Below are positions 1-12,000 of a stretch of 64,000 nt of DNA, one piece after another; the first letter of the stretch is position 1, and each line of letters begins with the position of its first letter. The translations under genes and the position numbers were made by a program. Location: NCBI GenBank assembly GCA_023460575.1, contig JAEWPQ010000297.1:19876-83875 (forward strand). Direction: 5' to 3'. Below the pieces are notes generated by a model that saw only the letters and a program-made list of their open reading frames with translations, was not told the origin of the DNA and ran no database searches. The stretch is from Bacillota bacterium (GTDB taxonomy: Bacteria; Bacillota; Clostridia; Lachnospirales; Lachnospiraceae).

Positions 1-3000
1 TTTTCAATACATTATGAAAACTTTCTTCTTCAAGCACAAATTCTTGCATGGCATTATCGTTATGAAGAATATTGTGCATTTTCTCTCCTAACTTACGAAT
101 AAACTGCAAATGGCCTGTTAATTCTGGAAAAGCTCTGCATAAGAAATCTTCTCTTCTTTCTGGATTCTTCAAAACGGCCTTGACCACTTCATCATTTATT
201 CTATCCGTCATTTGCAAGTTTTCATTTTCTTGTATCAGATAGTCATAATCCATTAGATTCTGTGCCAGTTTTTTGACAATTGGCAAAGTATTCGCTTCTT
301 TAAGTGCATCTTCATCCTGTAGATACTTGAGCAGGATTCCGTTACAGAATTGTTCAAGCTTTGCATTCCCCATTTCAAGAACGAGTCCTACATTTTCGAT
401 ATTCTCTTTCTTTTGGCTCCAGCAATGAACTGGTTCAAATGAATATCCCGGAAGTGGTATTGTCCTGTCATGCTTTACTTTAGTCATGATCCAGTCAACC
501 GTATTTCCCCCAATCCAATCCATTGCAAGCTCATGATAAGCTGCATTTTCAACTGATGTTTTAGACTTGCCTGAAATAAAATTGTTATATATGCCTGCTA
601 AATCAAACAAACCATTACAGCAGTTATCCAATTTATTCAGCAGGTCATTCTTATTATCTGCTACGATAAGAACACGGTATGAATAAGTAATTTTTCTTTG
701 TAGGTTATAAGCAATAGCATTCATAGAAACGTCAGTATTTTGTTTACAGAATTCATTCAGGTTTTTTAAGTTACGAATTACACCTCTTTTCGTATTTGAG
801 GAAATTGGAAAGCATAAAAAAGTATTATCATCTTCCATATTTCTTAATGCTCCATACTGTTTAGGAGCTTCTTCCAATATAATATTTGCTGCATAACCTC
901 CTGCCCCAAAGGAATTGATGCTGGCTCTTCTAGGATAAGCCGCACCATCTTTTCCTCGTTTTTGATCCCATTGTTCTAGCTCAACAGCTTTATACAACGG
1001 GGTATGATTAAGTTGTATCTTCTTATTTACAGTACCATTTAATCTGGTTGGTGCAAATTTCTTTCGTTTCAATTGTAATAACACTTTCATTAATTGTCCC
1101 ATTCCAGATGCAGCTTCAGCATGTCCAATATTAGGTTTTACTGAACCAATTGCAATACTGTGTTCAGATAAATCTTCACCTTGGAATACTTTCTTTAAAC
1201 CTTCTACTTCGATAGAATCATTCACCTCAGTACCGATTCCTACTGTTTCAATATAAGAAATACTTTCTTTTGGTATATTTGCATTTTTTATCGCATTTTC
1301 CACAATTTCTGCCTGTCCAAGTGGATTCTGTGTAAAATATGCATTCGTTCTGCCAATATGGCCAGCAGCACTGCCTTTGATAACTGCATAAATATAGTCG
1401 CCATCTTTGATTGCATCCTCTGCTCTTTTTAATATTACAGCACCAACAGCTTCTCCTGGTACAAATCCGGTTCCGCCTTCGCAAAAACTTCTTGTCATAT
1501 CATCATTAGACAGAAGTTTTAGACGAGACAGATTTACAAGTGCCATTGGATGACTGTACAGATTAACGCCACCAGCAATTACCATATTACACGTTCCTTC
1601 ACGAATAGCTTCACATGCCATATGTATTGCTACAATGGAGGAAGAACACATCGTATCGATTGGCATACTTGGTCCTTTGAGATCCAGCATATAGGAAACT
1701 CGATTTGCAATGGAGGCAAAGGAAGTAGATGTATTGACTGCTGTTCCCTCCAGGCTTTCTTCATATCCGACATAACGATAACTTGATGTAGTTACTCCAA
1801 CAAACACACCAGTATTTCTATCTATGCTTTTCTTAGTGTATCCTGCATTTTCCACTGCATTCCATGCTTCCTGCAAGAACATTCTCTCTTGTGGATCAAT
1901 GACATCTGCTTCCGTTTTTGCAATATGGAAGAACTGTGGATCAAACTTGTCAATATCATCAAGGAAACTTCCATACTGACAATAGGTTTTCCCTGGCTTT
2001 CCTAATTCCTCATCATAATACGGTGACATATCCCAGCGTGTTATCCTTTGACTAGCACTTTCTTTGTTGACTAACTGATTCCATAATTCATCCCAGTTTT
2101 TACTTCCAGGAAGCTTTGTACTAACGCCAATAATGGCTATGTCACTAGAAGAAGCCTGTTTTTCATGTTGCTTCACTACAGCAACCGTTACTGATTCTTT
2201 CATGTTTTGCTCATCTATGCCAAACATTTCTTTTAGTTCTTCTTCATAAGTCTGACAGATAAATTCTGTTAAATCATCAATGGTTTGATAAGCATAAATT
2301 GCTGTCTCAGATATACTTGGCAAATAACCCAGAATCTGTTTTCCAAAACTTGATATACCTATAGAATCAATTCCATACTCGCCAAAATCTTCTGATGGAT
2401 CTAACTTTTGTGGACTTATCTGGGTAACATCGGCTAATATGGATATAAGAATTTCAGCTACCATATCATAAAGCTTTTTACTATTATCTTCTGCAGTTGA
2501 GAGAGTTTTATTTATTACACTATCTTGTACTGCAGGTGCTTCTTCTACTGTAGGTATTTTTTCTGCATTTATGGATTCGTCACCAAAATAATCCATTACT
2601 TCAGCCTCATAGGTTTCATACATGTAATCTGTTAAGTCCTGTATGGTCTGATAAGCAAATAATGCCGTTTCTGATATTCCAGGAAAATCCTTTAAGATAA
2701 AATTATTGAAGCTTGTAATTCCTATGGAATCAATTCCATATTCGGAAAATTCTGTATCCTGATCCAGCTTATCCTTTTGTATGTGTGTCACATTTGAAAG
2801 AATCTGTATCAGATATTGCGATACTTGCTCTTTCGTTACTAATTGAATCTTTTTACTTATCTGTTCCTGAACCAGCTGCTTATCTGGTTTGGGAGGAATT
2901 ACCCGGCTGACAGCAATGTCATTGCTGTCATAGGTTGTTGTAATCCAATGCCGATTTTTTTTCAGAGGGTGATTTGGAATAGATACTCTATAATTCTGAT

Positions 3001-6000
3001 CGGTGTCAAATACAGTTGTGTAGTCAAACTCATATCCCTCAACCCAGTATTTTGCTATGCTGTTCAAATCGCGATTTTTCACATGATTTATAATGTCATC
3101 TGTATCCGCAAAATCCTTTTCATTTTTTATAGAACCAAAATATGCTCTACCTGTTTTTTCGTCTAGATAATCTTGAATCTGCCGTTTTGCATCTTCCTTT
3201 GATGTTGCAACAAGAGCCAAACGATATTCACGGAATATTCGTCCTGCAACAGAAGTAAATGCTATATTATGATGTAATTCATCTGTTTTATCTAGATAAT
3301 CTATCCAATTATGAAGTAATTGGTCAAATGCATTTTTATTATTAGCAGAAATAAAAATGAGTTCTTCCTTATTCTTTGTTGCTGCTATGCAATCGTCTTT
3401 ACTATATTCCTCCATAATGACATGCGCGTTGGATCCACCTGCACCAAAAGAACTAATTCCGGCTCTTCTTGGGAAAGTAATCTTATTTCCATCTCTCTCA
3501 ATACAAGGCTGTTCCCAATACTCTAATTTCTTTTGTATTGTAAAAGCACTATTCTTAAAATCAATTAATTCATTTTCCACTTCTGAATGTAAGGATGGAA
3601 AAAGCTGCCTGTTTTTTAGCTGCAATGCTACTTTCGTAATCGATGCAATTCCAGCAGCACCTTCACAATGTCCCATATTGGACTTAATTGATCCAAGCTT
3701 ACAAAATTGCTTATCCTTTGTATTGAAAGCTTTTGTAATCCCCCTGATTTCAATTGGATCTCCTAATTTAGTTCCAGTTCCGTGGGTTTCCACATAGGAA
3801 ATACTTCTTGCTTCAACATTACCAGCTTCTAATGCATGCACAATTACATCGCTTTGAGCGCTAGGGTTGGGAACCGTGAAACCATTTACTTTACCACCAT
3901 GATTTACGCTAGAGCCTTTGATGACTGCATAAATATTATCTCCATCACTCTCAGCCTGTACCAACGGCTTCAATAGAACTGCACCTGCGCCTTCTCCTGG
4001 CACATATCCATCTGCTCCTTGTCCAAAGCTCTTACATCTTCCTGTTGGTGAACTCATTCCAAATTCAGAAAGACGTATATATTTACTTGGATGTAATGAC
4101 AGACTTACTCCACCTGCTATTGCATATTTACATTCCCCATGCCGAATGCTTTCACATGCCATATGAATGGTTGTTAGTGAAGATGAGCATGCCGAGTCTA
4201 TAACATAGCTGGGACCTCTAAAATCAAATATGTAGGAAATCCGGTTAGCAATTGGGGAGTTCCAGTACTCTGTCAGCGCATCATAATTGTGATTTACGAG
4301 TTCCTGTGTTTCTATTACTTTATAATCATCATACATCATACCGATGAACACACCAACATCATTGCTTCTTGTATCCTTATTAGGAATAGTCAGATCTTCT
4401 GGCTTATAACCAGAATCTTCAATTGCCTGCCATGCCACCTCCAACATAATTCGCTCTTGCGGATCCATAATGGACGCTACTTTTGGAACAATACCAAAGA
4501 ATTCTTCATCAAACTTATCTGCATCTTTGATAAATCCTCCCCATTTACAAGTGATTTTTCCTTTTCCGCCCTTCTCATCGTAAAATTCCCGATAATCGAA
4601 GCGCTCTTTGGGAATCTCCTCTATACAATCCTTACCTGCTTTTAGATTTTGATATAGTTCTTCTATGTTTTCTGACATAGGATATCTTCCACTCATACCA
4701 ATGATTGCAATTTCATAATTATCTGACTCATCTGACTTGTGTTTGATTTCTTCAGCAACTTCTTTATATTCTTCATATTCTTCATATTCAGTTACTGTTT
4801 CTTCTATGTCAGCTTGAAACATTTTTTCCAATTCTTCTTTATGTTCCCCCAAGAAAAATCCGGTTAACTCTAAAAGTGTATGATACTCAAAAAATATCGT
4901 TTTGGAAAGTCCTTCAAAATGCTGCTCCAGTATCTCATGGATTTCCATAACCATAAATGAATCAATTCCCAGTTTGTCAAACGTTGTTTTGTCCCTAATG
5001 TTTTGTTCCTCTGTCTTAATAGCATTGGCAATGACTGTTCTTAGGTAATTTTTTGTCTTGTCTTGTAAACTAAAACTAGTATTTGATTTAACAGCCTGGA
5101 CAGTCGTTTTTTCCTCATCAAGGGGTTTATCATTTGTTCTCGCTTTATCTTGAATTCCCATAATACGATCTGTCTGGGCTTCGTTTCCAGTAACAGCAAT
5201 AATGCTGCTTTCGGCCTGCGCTAATATATTTTGGAACATCCCGATCCCCTGATCTTTTGGTATTGGCACCATTCCTGTAATATCAAAATACTGATCTTTG
5301 TTGCCATCTGGCAGCTTCATTGCTCCATCTGCCCAGATTCCCCATTGAATTGAATATGTCTTACCGCTACTGTAATGTTTGTTTACAAACTCATTTCTTT
5401 CTTGTGCATATGCATTTAGGAACTCATTTGCACAAGCATAAGCGCATCCACCATAATCTCCAATACTGGAGGCTATAGAGGAAAAATAAACAACACATTT
5501 CAAAGGTTCTTTCTGCAACACAGCATCCAGGTTCATGGTTCCATATACCTTTGCCTGTAGTGGCTGTTTATAAGAATTCCAATCGGCCCTATCAATTGTT
5601 TCTTCCCCAGCTGTACCAGCAATATGGAGAATTCCTGAAATCTCACCGACATACTCTTTTGCTTTTTCGTACATAATCTTTGCTTCTTCGTATACTGCTA
5701 TATCACTTTGAATATAGAATACCTTTACACCACATCGGCGAATACTGTCGAGCCATTCTGTTTCACTTGACGAATCTCTTCTTCCTGTCAATATTACATT
5801 GATTTTCTTTTGTGCCAGATAAGATGTAAATATCTTCCCAAGCTTTCCAAGTCCTCCTGTAATAATGACTGTATCACCTTGTGACAGGTATGTTAATGAA
5901 TCTTGATTTTCAATAGAAAGCTTTTTTAACACTCTTTCGAACCGTTTATTTTGTTTTAACCAAATCTGTCCTGGCTCATATGCCTCTTTTGACTGCATTT

Positions 6001-9000
6001 CCAACACAATTCTTGCTATCATATCATTACTACCATTCGTCTCAACTGCAATTGTTTTTATTAATATATTGTGATTGAGAGAAGTAATTGACTTAATCAT
6101 TCCGTTTATCATTTCGTTTTCAGGTTGAATGTAATCTTGCTTTTCTGTATAAATATATGCAAGTTTCACAATAGCTGAAACATTACAATTTACTAATGCT
6201 TTTACAAGACAGCTCATAGAGAAGAAACCATAATCTAATCTTTCTTTTCTGCTTAGCGTGTTCATTCGCATTTCATCAGTTGCAAAAGTATGATAAATTG
6301 TAATTTCTCTATAATTATTTAATTTGAAATCCTGAAGGGCTTTTAGATAATCTTCATATACCGTTGTTCTTATCGCATAGGTATTCTGGTCCACTTTCTG
6401 GTATTCATTGCTGCTTTGAATGAAACGATGCTCTGTTACACCTAAGTTATTTAGTTCTATCTGATATTTACCAGCTTCTAAAACATTTCCAATTACAATT
6501 GCAAGAGTAGATTCTTGATCTTTAATGGCAACACAGTTAGGATTACTCTCTTTCCATTCTTTCTTATAATGAAGCTGCTCAATCTGGCTGGTATTATTTT
6601 TTTTCTGTGCTTCTATAGATCTTGACGTAAATTCCTCAAAACGTACCTTCTCTTGTCCATCTTCACCTAAAATGCTGATATCAAATTTTCGGACACTGCC
6701 ATCTTCAGTCTGAGAATGCAACCTAATATAAGCATATCCTTCCTGAGGTACAGCATCGAAAATGATTAATTTCTTTAATGCAAACGGGATGAATTGTTTT
6801 TCCTCCCCATCAGAACTGCTTGAACCTGTTCCCATAATGGTTTGCAGTGCTCCATCCATAGCAGGGATCAAAAGCTTGAATCCTGAATCTAATATGTTAT
6901 CTATCTGTGGAACTTTATATTTTCCAAGCGCTTCTGTTGCATTACTTTCGATTGATTGAATGCATTTGAAACTTTCTCCATAGGCAAATCCCAATTTTGC
7001 AAAGTAGCTGTATAGTTCGCTATGAATTAACTGATTATCAAAGGTATTTCGAAGTTGTGTAATGTCGAATATTTTTGCTGAACTACAGTCTGCACTACTT
7101 AGCATTGACAACTTGCCTTGTGAAGCAATAATTGTCTGACCATGTTCTTTGTAATAGACCTTATAATCAAGCTTATCCTTTATTTTTCTTAACTCTATGA
7201 AAGAATCTTTAGCGGACTTACCTACATTAATTGGGGCTGCCCATATAACATCTTCAATGGTACGTATCGTATTTTCCTGTACTAGCTCACCAGCTGCCCG
7301 AACCATTTCCAGATACGCTACTCCTGGAAGAATCGTATTTTCTTGAATTTTATGATCTCGAATAAAGAAATCATCCTGTGAAAGACTCTTTCTGAAAATA
7401 GTTCTGTCTATTGTTGAAATATTTTCATCAACTAATGGGTGAATGCAATGAAACGTACTTTTACAACTCTTTCCTGTTCCATTTGGCAGCCAATATCTTG
7501 TTTTCTTAAAGGGATATTCCGGTACTGCTATCTTTGCAGGAACCCTCCCATCATACAGTTTCTTCCAATCAAAGATGGCTCCATTTGCCCAAAGTACAGC
7601 TAAGGCTTTAAAATCTCGATTTTCGTATATCTGTTTTTCATAATTGATCCAGGAAACACCGGTATTTAGAACTTGTAACATATTTTGATACGTCTCTGCA
7701 GATCCAGTAAAGAAGGTATCGGTATTTCTTTTCTGATCATAATTTCGTAATATGGTAATTAGTTCTTTTATGGTGGAGGCTACAACTGTAAGTCTCTCTT
7801 CCAATTCTTCACGGCCAGTTTGTAAGACATAAGCATAGGAATCCAAGAAGAATGTACTATCCTGTTGCTTCTGTTCCAGATAGGCAATATGATTTTTCAC
7901 ATATACAATTAACTGTTCTTTTGTTTTTGCGGAATACAAAAAAACATTACTTTGCTCACTCTGCCATTCTACTTTATGATTTTCCTGATACTCTTCTAAT
8001 ACCAGATGTGCATTGGCACCACCATAACCAAAGCAACTAATACCGGCAATTCTCTTTTTATCATAAGGTACCTCCCATTTTTGCGTCTTATGTGCAATTT
8101 TGAAAGGAGAATTATTAAGTGCCAAATATGGATTCAGTTCATTAATATGGATACTTGCCGGTATTACATGATGGTTCATAGATAGCAGCACCTTAAATAC
8201 ACTTGCAATCCCGGCAGCTGCTTCCAGATGACCAATATTTGATTTCACTGAACCAACGCTGCAATATCCTTCTTGCCATTGTTCAATCTGCCCGATTTCA
8301 AATAACTTCTTAAATGCTTTATTTAACCCATCAATTTCAACTGGGTCTCCAAGTTTTGTACCAGTTCCATGTGCTTCAATGTAGGTGACATCCAATGGAT
8401 TAATGTGTGCTTTTTCATATGTATTCATAATTAAGTCAGCTTGTGCACTTGCGTTTGGTGCCGTTAATGAGCTTGCATGTCCACCATGATTGATGCCACA
8501 GCCTTTAATTACAGCATAGATGCGGTCACCATCTTGCTTTGCTTTAGTAAGAGATTTCAATAATATGGTTCCAACACCTTCTCCTCTTACATAACCATCT
8601 GCGTTCTTGTCAAACGTCTTACATTTTCCATCCTTTGCAAGCATTCCCGACTTACTGAATGCTACATATAGATCATCACTTGCAATTACATTCACACCAC
8701 CTGCTATTGCCATCTGGCAGTCGCCAGACTGAATTGATTTTACACCTCGTATCACCGCAATTAATGAGCTAGAGCATGCAGTATCAATAGGTTCACTTGG
8801 CCCATGAAAATCATATAAGTAAGAAACTCTGTTTACAAGTATTGAGTGAGCCCTGCCTGTTGAGGTATATCCAGAAACTGGAATATCTGCCTTTTTGGAC
8901 AAATCGGTATAATCCATTGTGGAAACACCGATAAATACTCCTGTATTACTTCCTCTTAGTTTGGAGGCCTTATAACCAGAGTCTTCAATTGTATGCCAGA

Positions 9001-12000
9001 CACATTCTAACAGAAGTCTTTGTTGTGGATCCATTAACTCTGCTTCTCTGGGAGAAATAGAGAAAAAATCAGTATCGAAGGTATCAATATCCTTCATAAA
9101 CGATCCCCATCGCATATCCTCTTTGCCGCTTTCTTTCCAATCCCATCTTTCTTTCGGTATCTCTGTAATAAAATCTGTCTCACTCTCAAGCTTTTGAAAG
9201 AACTCTTCCAAAGAATCACTTTGTGGCATAACACCGCTCATACCTATAATAGCAATATCATCCTGATATATTTCCTGTGTTTTTTCTACCTCTTCAGATT
9301 GTTTGTTTATGCATTCCTCCACTGAATCGTTTCCACTCATCTTGGCTGGATATTCATCGCATAAATACTGAATAAATTCTCTGATTTGGCTTTTGTCAAA
9401 GAAAATGGTGGGCATTAAATCTGTATGTAATATTTCGTTTATGTTGTTCGCAAGGCTGGTAAGAAGTATTGAATCAAATCCATAATCTGTAAAATCATGA
9501 TCCTCTTTTATTTTGACTGGATCAATTTTAATTAGTTCCACTATTTTATCATATACCAATTGTTTCACTTTCGTATACAAATTTTGGCTCACGTCTCTCT
9601 CCCCCATCCCAGTGATTTGAAAAGGAACTATTTGCTTTGCACTGCTGGTTTTTAATAGATACGACTGAAATTTCTGTGCATTACCTTTTATTACAATGCG
9701 ATTGAAATCTTTGCCTGAAATGGCAGATTCCAAAGCCTCCATACCCTCGTCAAAAGATAGCAGGCCTAATCCCATTGTTTCCTGCATAAACGTTTTGTCC
9801 TGGGTGCTGATCTGCATGCCCCCATCTTCCCAAAATGGCCAGCAGATGGATACTATTCTCATATTATCTTTCTGGTATTTTCTTGCATAGGCATTCAAAT
9901 ATTCATTTGCGTAGGCATAATCACTTTGACCAGGTGTTCCGCAAATTGCAGTAGTGGAGGAAAATAGTGCACAGAATTCTACCCCCATATCTTTTATACA
10001 TTCAATCAGATATTTTGTACCTGATAATTTTGGTGCAATGACTTCCTTGAATTCCTGCAATGTTTTATTCCATATGAACGAATCCTGGTGAATTCCTGCA
10101 CAATGAAATACTCCTGTAATATTCCCATACTGCTGTGCAATTTTATGGAATACATGAATAACCTGTTCTTTCCTGCAGACATCAGCATTAAAAGGAATAA
10201 TAAATTCTCCTGCCGTTTCAGACTCCTGTATACTTCTACCCAGTATTATTACCTTTGCATGGTAATGGGATACAAGATAGTCTGCCAGTTTCCTTCCTAT
10301 CTTTCCATTTCCTCCTGTAATAACATAAAGTCCGTTCTGTGCAATAGAAGATTTTCCTTCTACATGATCCGCATATACGATTTCTTCCTGATATCTGTTT
10401 CCTTGGATGAATTGGATCGCAGCCTTACTTTTCATGCTAAGTTCCTGATAAATTTGTGTTAGGGACAGCTCTGTTTCATAACCTACTGTTGCCATGGTCA
10501 AATATGAATTTTCAAGCATGACTGACTTACCTAACGAATTAACTGATTCTAACAGTTCTACATGTTCTGCTTTTCTATTGTAAAGATATAGAACCTGAAT
10601 CGATTTGCGTTCTTTCTGACTCATTATTGTTTTTAGGAACACAAAGAACTGATATACTCCTCGCTCTAAACATTCATTTTCATCCTTTGTATCATTTGCC
10701 CAGTACACGAATCGAGTATAAGAATCCAGACTTACACTTTCATTATATAGAGCCTTTTCTTTTAACTCGCTTATTTTCTGATTTGTATCACAATACAATA
10801 CGGAATATTTTTGCTGGTCTGATTGTAATAGGAAGACTTCTCCTGGTTCTATTATCTGATCTTTAAGACTGCTTCTCATCCATTTTGCTGTCATATATGT
10901 AAGATCTTGTTTTATTTTATTATTCACGCTTCTCATTTGGAAGTTTTCTATTTTGGCTACGATCTTTCCGTTTAAATCCGACAACCAAATAGAAAACTCT
11001 TGCTTTCCTGTCTGTTTACAATAGGAGTATAGTTTTTCAGGAATTTCAGCATAAAGTTTCAATTCCTTGAATGAAAAGGGCAAAAATACTGCATTACTAT
11101 CTGTATCAACTGCAGATTTTACTCCAATCACAGTCTGCAATGCACCATCCATAATAGCTGGATGTAATCCATAATTATGTATGGTTTCCTGTATCACCTC
11201 TGGAATCTCAATAAATGCTAAAGCCTCATTCTCTCCTATATACAGTTTCTGTACACTTCTCATGGATTGTCCATGTTTCATGCCACGCAGTCTAAAATAT
11301 TGATAATGCTGCTCCTGATTACGTTCCTCTTCCAATCTGGATTTTATACTAAGAATGTCAATTGTATTTTCGGCTTGTATCTCTTGGCTTTTTAATGTTG
11401 CATATCCTTGACAATGTAACTCAGTGGTTTTTCCAGCCTTACTTATTACCTCGAATTTCACACGTCCGTCAACTGGCTTTAACTCTACATACAGTGGTAA
11501 CGATTCTTCGTTTACTACAACAGGCTTTTGCCAAACCATCTGTTGAATGGATCCGACCTCTTTATTAGTTGCTGCTTTCACAGCCTGTCTTGCTAATTCC
11601 ATATAAGCCACACCTGGTAAGACTTTGCTGCCTTGTACCTCATGTTCCTTGATATAGAATGCAGAACGATCTAAAAGTACCTCATATTCCTGCTTGTGAT
11701 ACCAATACTTTTCCATATCGAATTGATATCTTGGCATGGACATTCTTTGATAGATACAGCCCTTAAATATTTCGTCAGCATCCAGTAAATATCCTGCTTT
11801 GTAGGATTCTGCAATATAGCTCATCTTCTCTAATTCTTCGTCTGGAGTTAGTTCCTTTTGATTCAGTTTAAGAATTACCTTTTCAATATTTTCCCTTCTA
11901 TCCTTCTTGAGCTTATATGATATTCCATTTTGGACTTTACTATCTTGGATTTCTACCATCTCAGGATTCTTTAAATATTCCTCAAGCTTCTCTTCTAACT

